Shown one piece after another: positions 25,936-34,341 of a DNA stretch of 64,000 bases. This stretch comes from Velthaea sp965214335. Lineage in GTDB: Bacteria > Vulcanimicrobiota > Vulcanimicrobiia > Vulcanimicrobiales > Vulcanimicrobiaceae. Every line of letters begins with the position of its first letter. The first letter of the stretch is position 1. Below the pieces are notes generated by a model that saw only the letters and a list, made by a program, of their open reading frames with translations, did not search any database and had not been told where the DNA came from. The stretch covers positions 682,001-746,000 of the forward strand of contig CBDCBO010000014.1 in assembly GCA_965214335.1 (NCBI GenBank), written 5' to 3'. A program made the translations under genes and the position numbers.

Positions 25936-27210
25936 ATGGAGCCGATGAGCGCACCGCGCGGCACGAACGACATTTACCCGCCGGAGTCGGCCGCTTGGAA
26001 TGAACTCGAAGCTCATGCGCGCGATATCGCCGGACGTTTCGGCTACGGCGAGATTCGCACGCCGATGTTCGAGGCGACGGAACTCTTCGTTCGCGGCGTC
26101 GGCGAAACCACCGACATCGTCGAAAAAGAGATGTACACGTTTCTCGACAAAGGCGGCCGCAGCATGACCTTACGGCCGGAGTGGACGGCGCCCGTCGTAC
26201 GGGCCGTTCTGCAGCACAAGCTGCTGGCCACGGGCGCCCTGCGGTTGTTTTATATCGGCCCGTTCTTTCGCTACGAGCGCCCCCAAGCCGGCCGCTATCG
26301 GCAGGCCAATCAGTTTGGGGTCGAATGCCTGGGTTATGCCGGCCCCGAGGCCGACGTCGAGGTCATGCAAGTCGCGGGCAATCTGGTCGCCCGCTACGGC
26401 ATCGCCGACGCCCGGCTGCAGATCAACACGATCGGCGACGACGCCTGCCGGCCGGCGTACCGCGCCGCCCTCTTGGCGCATTTCACGCCCCATCGCAACG
26501 CGCTATCGGATGATTCGCAACGCCGCCTGGATCGCAATCCGCTGCGCCTGCTCGATTCCAAGGCGCCCGAAGACGCGCCGTACATCGCGACGGCACCCAC
26601 CTTTCTCGACACGCTGTGCGCGGCGTGTGCCGAGCACTTCGCGGCCATCCGGGGGTATCTCGACGCGACCGGTATTGCGTACGATGTGAACCCGCGCTTA
26701 GTCCGTGGCTTCGATTACTACACGCGGACCGTTTTCGAGATCACGTCGGCTGCGCTCGGCGCACAAAGCGCCGTCTGCGGCGGCGGCCGGTACGATGGAC
26801 TGGTGGAATCGCTCGGTGGTCCCCCGACGCCGGCGGTGGGGTTTGGACTCGGGCTCGAACGGTTTCTTATGGTCGTGAAAGCGACCCGGGGCGAAGCCGT
26901 GCCGGCGCGGCGCGGCTTCCAAGCCATCGCGCTCGGCGCGCCGTCGCGCACTCGGCTGGTGCCGATCGTGGCGGCGCTTCGCAAACTCGGCGACGCCCCG
27001 GCGTATATGGATTTCGCCGACCGCAAGCTCACCGCGCACTTCAAAACGGCGGATCGCAACGGTGCCCGTTACGCGCTTATCATGGGTACCGATGAACTTG
27101 CCGCGGGCCGGATCGTCTTGCGCGATCTGGTAACGCGCGAAGACCGGCACATTGCCGCCGCGGCGACGGCGGAAGATACGGCACGGGCTTTAGTCGAAGC
27201 CGTCGCCTAG
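25936..27210 (+). CDS. hisS: Histidyl-tRNA synthetase
   Basis: Class II synthetase charging tRNA-His. It has 424 residues from ATG 25936 (ATG 25945 is equally possible). Motif 1 region is GTNDIYPPES, motif 2 is LRLFYIGPFFRYERPQ, the histidine signatures are LVRGFDYYTRTVFE and SAVCGGGRYDGLVE, and motif 3 is VGFGLGLERF. The C-terminal anticodon domain follows. The frame is open far upstream but without family likeness. It is followed without a gap by accB. Confidence 0.96.
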   Translation: MEPMSAPRGTNDIYPPESAAWNELEAHARDIAGRFGYGEIRTPMFEATELFVRGVGETTDIVEKEMYTFLDKGGRSMTLRPEWTAPVVRAVLQHKLLATGALRLFYIGPFFRYERPQAGRYRQANQFGVECLGYAGPEADVEVMQVAGNLVARYGIADARLQINTIGDDACRPAYRAALLAHFTPHRNALSDDSQRRLDRNPLRLLDSKAPEDAPYIATAPTFLDTLCAACAEHFAAIRGYLDATGIAYDVNPRLVRGFDYYTRTVFEITSAALGAQSAVCGGGRYDGLVESLGGPPTPAVGFGLGLERFLMVVKATRGEAVPARRGFQAIALGAPSRTRLVPIVAALRKLGDAPAYMDFADRKLTAHFKTADRNGARYALIMGTDELAAGRIVLRDLVTREDRHIAAAATAEDTARALVEAVA

Positions 27211-27669
27211 ATGGATGACAACGAAGCCTCGCGCGTTCGGGCGCTGGGCGAGATCTTGCACGAGTTCGATCTGGACGCGATCCGGGTTCGAATCGGCGAC
27301 GCCCAATACGAACTCATTCGCCGAGAGCCGCAAGCGAGCGTCCCCATCGCCGCCGTCGCAGCGCCGGCTGCGAGCGCGCCGGCAGCGAGCTTGGCGCCCG
27401 CGCCCGCGACTGCAAACGACGCGTCCGAGCGAGCGTTAAAAGTGACGGCCCCGGTGGTCGGCGTTTTTTATCGCTCCGCAACGCCGGGTTCCGATCCGTT
27501 CGTATCGGTGGGCGATCGGGTCGCGGTCGGTCAGCCGTTGTGCATTCTCGAAGCGATGAAGCTCATGAATGAGATCACCAGTGACTTTGCCGGACTTATC
27601 ACGCGCATTCTGCCCGAGAACGGCGAGCTCGTTCGGCTCAATGAGGAACTATTTTGGATCGAACCGTAA
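27211..27669 (+). CDS. accB: Biotin carboxyl carrier protein of acetyl-CoA carboxylase
   Basis: Carries biotin between the carboxylase and transferase parts of acetyl-CoA carboxylase, the first step of fatty acid synthesis. It has 152 residues: a short N-terminal domain, an alanine/proline linker (about 45-70) and the biotinyl domain with biotin lysine in EAMKLMNEI (about residue 115). It starts at the base after hisS and ends inside gmhA (16-base overlap). accC, its usual neighbour, is not present here. Confidence 0.93.
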   Translation: MDDNEASRVRALGEILHEFDLDAIRVRIGDAQYELIRREPQASVPIAAVAAPAASAPAASLAPAPATANDASERALKVTAPVVGVFYRSATPGSDPFVSVGDRVAVGQPLCILEAMKLMNEITSDFAGLITRILPENGELVRLNEELFWIEP

Positions 27670-28247
27670 ACGTCCGCGGGCAGCGTGATTTTGCCGAACT
27701 GCTCGCCGACCGGCGCGGCTTGCTCGACGAGCCGCGCTACGCCGGACAAGTCGCGGCGATCGTCGCCGCGATCGTGCGTGCGTTCACGACCGGACGCAAA
27801 GTGTTGTGGTTCGGAAACGGCGGCAGTGCGGCCGACGCGCAGCACCTCGCGGCCGAGTTCAGCGGCCGGTTTTTACGCGAACGCGGCGGCTTGCCGTCGG
27901 AAGCACTGTCGGTCAACACGTCGGCGTTGACCGCGATCGCGAATGATTTTGGGTACGAGCGCGTGTTCGCGCGCCAAGTCGAAGCGTTCGCCGTACCGGG
28001 CGACGTGGTGGTCGGCATCACGACGAGCGGCACCTCGCATAACGTCGTCCTCGCGTTGGAAGAAGCGAAGCGCCGCGGCGCCGTGACCGTCGCCTTTAGC
28101 GGCAACGGCGGCGGCCGGGTCGCCGAGATCGCGGACCTCGCGTTGGTGGGCCCGAACGGCTACTCAGCGATCGTTCAGGAAGTTCACATTACGATGGGCC
28201 ACATCATCTGCGACCTCGTCGAACAAGCGCTGCTTTTCCCAACGTGA
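27654..28247 (+). CDS. gmhA: Sedoheptulose-7-phosphate isomerase
   Basis: First step of ADP-heptose synthesis: converts sedoheptulose 7-phosphate to D-glycero-D-manno-heptose 7-phosphate. It has 197 residues from TTG 27654. SIS-domain motifs are FGNGGSAADAQHLAAEFSGR, VNTSALTAIANDFGYE and GITTSGTSHNV; EVHITMGHIICDLVE carries the catalytic histidine region. It starts inside accB and overlaps gmhB by GTGA, giving a tight chain of four heptose genes. Confidence 0.94.
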   Translation: MDRTVNVRGQRDFAELLADRRGLLDEPRYAGQVAAIVAAIVRAFTTGRKVLWFGNGGSAADAQHLAAEFSGRFLRERGGLPSEALSVNTSALTAIANDFGYERVFARQVEAFAVPGDVVVGITTSGTSHNVVLALEEAKRRGAVTVAFSGNGGGRVAEIADLALVGPNGYSAIVQEVHITMGHIICDLVEQALLFPT

Positions 28248-28768
28248 GGCCGGCCGCGTTTCTCGATCGCGACGGGACGCTCATCGATGACGTCGGCTTC
28301 GTGTGCAAACGCGCCGACGTGCGCGTTTTACCGACGGTGGTCGACGCGCTGCGCACGTTTGCCGGTGCCGGATATGCGTGCGTCGTCGTGACGAATCAAT
28401 CCGGCGTGGCGCGCGGTTACTTCGCTGAATCGGCCGTCCACGCCGTGAACGCCGAGATCGTCGAACGGTTGCACGACCACGGCGTTGCCGTCGATGCCTT
28501 TTATTTCTGCCCGCATTACGGCGCGCCGTGCGACTGCCGCAAGCCCGAGCCCGGTATGATTCGCCGGGCGGCGCTCGAGCATGATATCGATGTTTCGCGC
28601 AGCGCGGTCGTCGGCGACCGCGGTAGCGATATCGAACTGGGCCGGCGCTTGGGAATTCCCGGCGTCCTCGTTCCGGGGCCCGTCGTCTATGCCGGTCCCG
28701 AGCCCGATTTCCGCGCCGGTACCTTGCTCGCGGCCGCCGAATGGATCGTGGGCCGGCGTGGCGCTTGA
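28244..28768 (+). CDS. gmhB: D-glycero-D-manno-heptose 1,7-bisphosphate 7-phosphatase
   Basis: HAD-family phosphatase giving heptose 1-phosphate. It has 174 residues from GTG 28244 overlapping the gmhA stop. The nucleophile motif is FLDRDGTLIDD, motif II VVVTNQSGVARG, and the zinc site Cys/His cluster YFCPHYGAPCDCRKPEPGM is intact. The VGDRGSDIELG motif holds the acidic pair. The order gmhA-gmhB-hldA-hldC makes a complete pathway. Confidence 0.95.
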   Translation: MRPAAFLDRDGTLIDDVGFVCKRADVRVLPTVVDALRTFAGAGYACVVVTNQSGVARGYFAESAVHAVNAEIVERLHDHGVAVDAFYFCPHYGAPCDCRKPEPGMIRRAALEHDIDVSRSAVVGDRGSDIELGRRLGIPGVLVPGPVVYAGPEPDFRAGTLLAAAEWIVGRRGA

Positions 28769-29750
28769 GTTGATCGCGGTTCCGACCGCCGGCGAACTTC
28801 TCGAACGCATGGCGGGCCGCCGGGTCGTCGTCATCGGCGACGTGATGATCGACGAGTGGATCTGGGGCCGCGTCACGCGCATCTCGCCCGAAGCACCGGT
28901 CCCCGTGGTGCGCGTCGACCATCATTCCTTCACCCTGGGCGGTGCCGGAAATGTGGCCAATAACTTACGCGCGCTGGGCGCGACGGTGGCGTTTGCGGGC
29001 GCGGTCGGCAACGACGCCGAGGGCGAGCGCGTGCGCGCGCTGTTTGCCGAGATCGGCGTCGACACCGGCGGCATCATCACGCTGGCGGATCGCCCGACGA
29101 CCCGCAAAACGCGCGTCGTCGCACACAATCAGCAAGTGGTCCGCGCGGATTGGGAGTCGACGGCGCCGTTGAGTGACACCGATCGCGGGCTCGCCGTCGA
29201 GCGCGTCGCCGACGCGATCGCCGCGGCCGACGCGGTGGTGCTCAGCGACTACGGAAAGGGATTTCTCTCGCGCGAAATTGTCGAAGCGGCGCTCGCCTGC
29301 CCGCTCGTGATCGCCGATCCCAAGCCCGAAAACGTCGCGATCTTCGCGGGCGTGAATTGCATCGCGCCCAACGTTTCCGAGGCCGCTCGCGCGACCGGTT
29401 TCGCAATCGTCGATGCGGCTTCGCTCGAACGTGCCGGCCGGGCGTTGCTCGAGCGCCTGGGTTGCCGTGACGTGATCATCACGCGCGGCGAAGCGGGCAT
29501 GTCGCTGTTCGGCCGGGACGGCGAACGGGCCGATATTCCGTCCGTCGCGCGCTCGGTCTTTGATGTGAGCGGCGCGGGCGACACCGTCGTCGCGGTGCTC
29601 ACCTTGGCGCTGGCGGCGCGCATCCCGATCGAAACGGCGATGCAGCTCGCGAACCTTGCCGCCGGAGCCGTGGTGGAAAAGCTCGGCACGGCGACGGCGT
29701 CGCCGGCTGAAATTATCGCGTTACTCGAAGATGATGGAGCGCCGCATTAG
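28758..29750 (+). CDS. hldA: Heptose-7-phosphate kinase, HldE domain I as a separate protein
   Basis: PfkB-family kinase forming heptose 1,7-bisphosphate. It has 330 residues from GTG 28758, overlapping gmhB by 11 bases; TTG 28770 is an alternative. The substrate part shows VIGDVMIDEWIWG, TLGGAGNVANNL and TTRKTRVVAHNQQVVR. The catalytic stretch is VFDVSGAGDTVVAVL with the general-base Asp, and LSDYGKGFL is typical of HldE. The cytidylyltransferase-like domain is encoded separately by the next gene. Confidence 0.93.
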   Translation: MALELIAVPTAGELLERMAGRRVVVIGDVMIDEWIWGRVTRISPEAPVPVVRVDHHSFTLGGAGNVANNLRALGATVAFAGAVGNDAEGERVRALFAEIGVDTGGIITLADRPTTRKTRVVAHNQQVVRADWESTAPLSDTDRGLAVERVADAIAAADAVVLSDYGKGFLSREIVEAALACPLVIADPKPENVAIFAGVNCIAPNVSEAARATGFAIVDAASLERAGRALLERLGCRDVIITRGEAGMSLFGRDGERADIPSVARSVFDVSGAGDTVVAVLTLALAARIPIETAMQLANLAAGAVVEKLGTATASPAEIIALLEDDGAPH

Positions 29751-30231
29751 CGAGTTTGCCGCCGCAATACTCGATATTGCCGCGGCGGCCGAATGGCGTG
29801 CGCAACAAGCCGCCGCCGGTCGCCGCGTCGTGTTCACCAACGGCTGCTTCGATCTCGTGCATGCGGGCCACGTTCACTACCTCGCGTGGGCCCGGGCACA
29901 AGGTGATGCCCTCATCGTCGGCTTGAACAGCGACGCGTCGGTGCGCGGCCTCAAAGGCGCCGAACGGCCGTTCTCGCCGTTCGCGGACCGGGCTGCCGTG
30001 CTGGCCGGGCTGCGCAGCGTCGACGTCGTGGTCGGCTTCGCCGAACGCACCCCCGAGGTGCTGCTCGACCGCATCGCGCCCGATATCCACGTCAAGAGCG
30101 CGCAGTATCGGATCGAAGAATTACCCGAACGCTACGTCGTCGAGTCGCACGGCGGCCGCATCGTGCTAGCACCGCACGAAGCCGGCAAAAGCACGACCGA
30201 TATCGTGGCTCGCGTGCGCGGCGCCGGATGA
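29731..30231 (+). CDS. hldC: Heptose-1-phosphate adenylyltransferase, HldE domain II as a separate protein
   Basis: Transfers AMP to heptose 1-phosphate to give ADP-heptose. It has 166 residues from ATG 29731, overlapping hldA by 20 bases. The nucleotidyltransferase signature FTNGCFDLVHAGHVHYL contains HAGH, and LNSDASVRGLKGAERP is typical of RfaE2. ISSTK-like end motif GKSTTDIV. The epimerase HldD is not in the window, so the product may stay in the D,D form. The stop overlaps the next start (ATGA). Confidence 0.93.
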   Translation: MMERRISEFAAAILDIAAAAEWRAQQAAAGRRVVFTNGCFDLVHAGHVHYLAWARAQGDALIVGLNSDASVRGLKGAERPFSPFADRAAVLAGLRSVDVVVGFAERTPEVLLDRIAPDIHVKSAQYRIEELPERYVVESHGGRIVLAPHEAGKSTTDIVARVRGAG

Positions 30232-31448
30232 TCTTAGCGATTACCGCGAACGGCCCGGGCGAGTTCGCCGGCTGGGTGCGGCCGCTGCTGGCCGAATTGT
30301 ACGCGCGCGCGCCCGAAACGGACGTGCGCATCTTCTGTGTGCCCGACGATTACGCCACCGGGCGAGAAGCCGACGTGGCCCGGACGCTGTTTCCGCGCGC
30401 GCAGGTATATGGGCCGGCGGAGTACGTGCGCTTCGCGCTCGGTCGCCCGATCGCGGGAATGCCGGCGCGCGCCGATCGGGTGCAATATCTCGGTGGCGAC
30501 CTCATGCACGCGGCGCGCATTCAGAAGCGCTTGGGCGGCGTTGCAACGTCGTACAAATTTTCGCGCAAGGCGTACCGGTCGCTGTTTGCGCGCGTCTTCG
30601 CCGTCGACGAATCGAATCGCCGGCAACTCGCGGGCTGGGGCACGCCCGACGAACGCATCGGGGTCATCGGCAACTTAGCGATCGACGGTGCGCTCGCGGA
30701 ATCGAGCGGTGCGTATGGCGATCGGCCCAGCGACGCCGCGCGCGACGGAATCATGCTGTTGCCCGGCTCGCGCAAACACGAAGTGGCGAATTTGTACTCG
30801 TTCTTCGTGGCGGTCGCAGTTGCGTTGCGCCGGCGCTTGGGCGACGTTCCGATCGCCTTCGGCCGTTCGCCGTTTACGACCGATGACGAATTAGACGCAG
30901 CGTTGCGGGCGGGCGGCGATCCGCGTGCCTATGGTGCGCCGGCCCGGCTCGTCGACGGTGGCACCGCGATCCGCAGCGGCGAGTTCATCTTCCCCGTCGT
31001 CGGCGCCACCATGCGCAGCGCGGTTGCGGCGCGCTTAGCCGTTTCGATTCCGGGGACCAAGCTGATCGAGCTTGCGGCGATCGGCGTCCCGTCGATCTGC
31101 TGTTTGCCGATGAACGCACCGGAGTTGGCGGTCATCAACGGCCCCTTGCAGTATATCGGCCGGCTGCCGTTCATCGGTGCGCCGCTCAAGCGCGCCGCGG
31201 CGATGGCCGTGACGCGCCGATTCACATACTTCGCGCAGCCCAACATCGACGCCGACCGGGAACTGATTCCGGAGCTGTCGGGGACACTATTTCCGGCCCG
31301 AGTGGCAACGGTTGCGGCCGAACGCTATGCGGACGCCGCCTGGTGCACGCGGACCGGTACGGAATTGCGCGAACGATATGCCGCCCACGCCGGCGCCGCC
31401 AAGCGGATGACGACGGCGCTCTTGGAATCGGTCGAACGATCGGTATGA
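30228..31448 (+). CDS. LpxB-like lipid-linked glycosyltransferase
   Basis: A 406-residue GT-B protein resembling lipid-A-disaccharide synthase-related proteins. It begins ILAITANGPGEFAGWVRPLL, contains RVQYLGGDLMHA and FSRKAYRSLFARVFAVDE, and has the second-domain pattern IMLLPGSRKHEVANL, FPVVGATMRSAVAARLAVSI and TKLIELAAIGVPSICC. The LPGSR-type loop is as in LpxB. True LpxB usually has other acceptor-site residues, so the exact donor and acceptor are open. It is coupled on both sides by ATGA, so it belongs to the surface-glycan operon. Confidence 0.7.
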   Translation: MILAITANGPGEFAGWVRPLLAELYARAPETDVRIFCVPDDYATGREADVARTLFPRAQVYGPAEYVRFALGRPIAGMPARADRVQYLGGDLMHAARIQKRLGGVATSYKFSRKAYRSLFARVFAVDESNRRQLAGWGTPDERIGVIGNLAIDGALAESSGAYGDRPSDAARDGIMLLPGSRKHEVANLYSFFVAVAVALRRRLGDVPIAFGRSPFTTDDELDAALRAGGDPRAYGAPARLVDGGTAIRSGEFIFPVVGATMRSAVAARLAVSIPGTKLIELAAIGVPSICCLPMNAPELAVINGPLQYIGRLPFIGAPLKRAAAMAVTRRFTYFAQPNIDADRELIPELSGTLFPARVATVAAERYADAAWCTRTGTELRERYAAHAGAAKRMTTALLESVERSV

Positions 31449-32311
31449 AGTTTTCAGTAATTATCGCAACCAAAAATCGGGCCGATCGCTTGGACGCGGC
31501 GCTGACATCGCTGCGGCTGCAAGGCCATGCGCCGCCGACGGAAATCATCGTGGTCGACAACGGCTCGCGCGACGGTACGCGCGGCGTGGTCGAAAAGCAC
31601 CAGGCGCGCTACGTATACGAACCGGTGCCCAATCGCGGACGGGCGCGCAATGCCGGCATCGCGGCCGCGACCGGCTCGCATCTGGTGTTCGTCGACGACG
31701 ATGTGATCGTGCCCGGCGGTTTCCTCGGCGTCCATGCGCGCGGGCATGCCGGCTCGATCTTTCCGCGCGTCGTGTCCGGGCCGATCGTGAACGTCGCTAC
31801 GCCGAGCGATCGTCCGGCGCCCGGTCCGGGAAACTATTCCGGCGCGTTCTTTTGCACGTGTAACGCCAGCGTTCCAACATCGTCGCTGGCCGCCGTCGGC
31901 GGCTTTGACGAACGATTTGATTTGTACGGCTGGGAAGATACCGAACTCGGCGTGCGTTTGCGCGCTTTCGACGTCGGCCATCTCTTCGATTGGGACGCGT
32001 ATCTGTGGCATATCAAACCGCCGCACATCGAAACGCTGGACGCCGCTTTAGCCAAGACACTTGAAAAAGCGCATATGGCCGCGCGCTTCATGCGCAAAGT
32101 GCCGACCGCACGCGCCCGGCTAGCGACGGGCGCGTATCGAGCGAATTTTTGGCGAGCCAAAGCTCTTGCGCCCCGCTTCGCGCAAGCGTTTTTCGCCGGT
32201 GTCGCGACGAGCCCGAAGGTTGCGCCGGCGCTCGCGCGTTTCGCCCGCGGGCGGCTGCTCGACAGCGTGTACGTGGATGAGCTGGAGCGAGAATTAGGCT
32301 CCGATCGCTAA
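31445..32311 (+). CDS. Family 2 glycosyltransferase
   Basis: A GT-A inverting transferase of 288 residues from ATG 31445. It has FSVIIATKNRADRLDAALTS, EIIVVDNGSRDGT, the donor motif FVDDDVIVPGG (DxD), and the acceptor-side WEDTELGVRLRAF in which ED is the likely catalytic base. No membrane segment is visible. It is related to the transferases at 35960 and 37846, which share the YGWED/YGHED element. Sugar specificity is unknown. Confidence 0.85.
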   Translation: MKFSVIIATKNRADRLDAALTSLRLQGHAPPTEIIVVDNGSRDGTRGVVEKHQARYVYEPVPNRGRARNAGIAAATGSHLVFVDDDVIVPGGFLGVHARGHAGSIFPRVVSGPIVNVATPSDRPAPGPGNYSGAFFCTCNASVPTSSLAAVGGFDERFDLYGWEDTELGVRLRAFDVGHLFDWDAYLWHIKPPHIETLDAALAKTLEKAHMAARFMRKVPTARARLATGAYRANFWRAKALAPRFAQAFFAGVATSPKVAPALARFARGRLLDSVYVDELERELGSDR

Positions 32312-33257
32312 AATTCTGATTGTCCGGCTTGATGGGATCGGCGATGCGCTGGTCTGCACGCCACTCATCGCCGCGCTGCGCGATGCCGGACATGCGGTGG
32401 GACTCGCGCTGTCGGATCGCAATCGCGACGTCTTCGCGCCGGGCGTCCTTTTCGCGCGTTACGTGCTCGAGCGCATACCCTGGCCCCGGCACGGCTCGAC
32501 ACCTGAATCGAGCCGCATCGCGCGAACCCGCATCGCCGCCGCGAAGTACGATATCGCGCTCGTTGCATCGGAAGAACCCGAAGCCTATGCGCTCGCTGCC
32601 GGGATACCGGTCCGGGTCGGGTTTACGACCGGCTGGGCGAAGCCGCTCAAGTCTCTGTGGGTGCGCCGCAAGGTCACCCGGGCCGTTGCGCGCGGGGCGA
32701 CGGTGTACTCCGAGCCGGCGCACGAGGTTGAAATCATCTTCAGGCTCGCGCACGGCCTGGAGCTGCACGGCGAGGCCGAGCCGACGCGCGACCCCGGGCG
32801 GTTAACGCCACTCATTCTGGCCGACCCGCCGCCGGCCGCCGAAGACGTCGTCGTGCAACTCGGTACGAAATGGTCGGCGATCGGTTTGGATACCGCCACT
32901 GCCGGAACGATCGTGTCGGCGCTCGCGGCGCGCGGCGCGCGGCTCGTCGCGAGCCCCGCCGAAGAGCCGGTGGCCGCGCAGCTTTCGGCCGGCAGTGCCT
33001 TTATCGTCTGTCGCGATGTGTCGTCGTGGAAGCGGGTGATCGGCAGCGCCCGGGTGGTGGTAACGCCGGATACCGGCGCTGCGCACCTGGCCGGAATGCT
33101 CGGCATTCCGGTCGTCGATTGTTTTCCGGATGCGGACGCAGTCGCGCACATCGCGCGCTGGCATCCCTGGGCCGCGCCGTTCGTCGCGTTCGTCGCGCAC
33201 GAGTTGCGCGGCGCGGCAGGCGTCGCGCGCATCGAGCGAGCCGTGGATGCCTTCTGA
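32304..33257 (+). CDS. Family 9 glycosyltransferase (heptosyltransferase-like), apparent AUC start
   Basis: GT-B enzyme resembling ADP-heptose:LPS heptosyltransferases. The N-terminal AKILIVRLDGIGDALVCTPL is the family signature, but it lies before the first GTG/ATG of the frame (32397). In frame a TAG precedes it and no ATG/GTG/TTG intervenes. ATC 32304-32306 places the start exactly as in relatives, giving 317 residues and an overlap with the preceding stop. The C-terminal VVTPDTGAAHLAGMLGIPVV is the donor-site motif. Start is inference; family is clear. Confidence 0.85.
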   Translation: MAKILIVRLDGIGDALVCTPLIAALRDAGHAVGLALSDRNRDVFAPGVLFARYVLERIPWPRHGSTPESSRIARTRIAAAKYDIALVASEEPEAYALAAGIPVRVGFTTGWAKPLKSLWVRRKVTRAVARGATVYSEPAHEVEIIFRLAHGLELHGEAEPTRDPGRLTPLILADPPPAAEDVVVQLGTKWSAIGLDTATAGTIVSALAARGARLVASPAEEPVAAQLSAGSAFIVCRDVSSWKRVIGSARVVVTPDTGAAHLAGMLGIPVVDCFPDADAVAHIARWHPWAAPFVAFVAHELRGAAGVARIERAVDAF

Positions 33258-34275
33258 ACGGGCGCTGCTGGTTGCCGCCGGCGGAGGCATCGGCGATACG
33301 CTCCTAGCGGGCGTCGTCGCGCGCGCTTTGCATGCGCGCTACGACGTCGATGCGCTCGTGCTGCCGGCGCACCGTGAACTCGCCGAGCGTATGCCCGATA
33401 TCGGGCGCGTCGTGGTGAAGGCCGGCTCGCTGCCGGCGCTGGCGGGACTGGTGCGGCGCCGGCGTTACGCTGCGGCGGTGGTCACCTGGGCGACGCTCGA
33501 GACCGCCGCAGTGCCGTTTCTGGCCCGCGTTCCGCGGCGCGCCGGCCAGGACCGCCGGCTGTATTCCCGGCTCTTTACGAACCGGGTTGTGGTCCGTTCG
33601 GAACGCGGCGACCATACGACGCACTGGACCCAAATTCTGCTCGATTACGCGCGCAGCATCGGCTGCGACACGCTCGACCCGTGGCCGGCATTCGTTCCGA
33701 CCGCCGCCGACGAGCGCGCCGCCGATGCGTCGCTGCTGCTCGCGGGAATCAGCGGTCGCTTCGGCGTTTTACACCCGACCCGCGGCTTATCGGCTCAGCG
33801 TGAGCGCTGGCCGATCGACGGCTTCGTCGAGTTGGCGCGCGCGCTCGATACCCGCGACGGCCTACCGGTTTTGATCAGCGGGTCGGCTGCGGACGCGCCG
33901 ATCGCGCGCGCGATCGCCGCCGCGGCCGGACCGCGCGCCCGATCGATCGCCGGTGCCACGTCGCTCGGCGTGTTCGGGGCGATCGCGCGTCGAGCCGCCT
34001 TTGTCGCGGCGATGGACAGCGGGCCGATGCACATCGCGGCGGCCGTCGGTGCGCCGACGATCGGAATCTTCGCGCTGCAGAGCGACGAGCCGGATCGCTG
34101 GGCACCGTTGGGCCGCTGGACGGCGGTGGTGCGCGCCACGTATCCGTGTCCACCCGGGCATCGCAAAGAAACGTGTCCCGACTTTGCCTGCGTGCGCGCG
34201 CTCGATACCGGACGCATTATCGCCGCTATCGAGACGGTGCGCGCGCAGGCCGCGGCTGACAACGAAGCCGGCTAG
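33247..34275 (+). CDS. Family 9 glycosyltransferase (heptosyltransferase-like)
   Basis: A GT-B enzyme of 342 residues from ATG 33247, overlapping the previous gene by 11 bases. The start ALLVAAGGGIGDTLLAG is the nucleotide-sugar loop; the second domain has FGVLHPTRGLSAQRERWPID, LISGSAADAPIA and AMDSGPMHIAAAVGAPTIGIF. A late Cys-rich stretch (CPPGHRKETCPDFAC) is like that of WaaC/WaaF-type proteins. It ends the first glycosyltransferase cluster and is convergent with the repeat protein at 34342. Confidence 0.85.
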   Translation: MPSERALLVAAGGGIGDTLLAGVVARALHARYDVDALVLPAHRELAERMPDIGRVVVKAGSLPALAGLVRRRRYAAAVVTWATLETAAVPFLARVPRRAGQDRRLYSRLFTNRVVVRSERGDHTTHWTQILLDYARSIGCDTLDPWPAFVPTAADERAADASLLLAGISGRFGVLHPTRGLSAQRERWPIDGFVELARALDTRDGLPVLISGSAADAPIARAIAAAAGPRARSIAGATSLGVFGAIARRAAFVAAMDSGPMHIAAAVGAPTIGIFALQSDEPDRWAPLGRWTAVVRATYPCPPGHRKETCPDFACVRALDTGRIIAAIETVRAQAAADNEAG

Positions 34276-34341
34276 ACGCGCCACCAAACGCCGAACTTCG
34301 AGGTAGCGCGCACCGACGCTTCGTTCTTTGTCAAGCGGCGT

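Noticed and set aside
25905..25940. T-box-like text GCGTGGTACC just before hisS
   Set aside because: It matches the core of the T-box sequence, but the leader is only about 135 bases to the divergent gene, no specifier stem or acceptor-bulge helix could be drawn, and the flanks do not fit.
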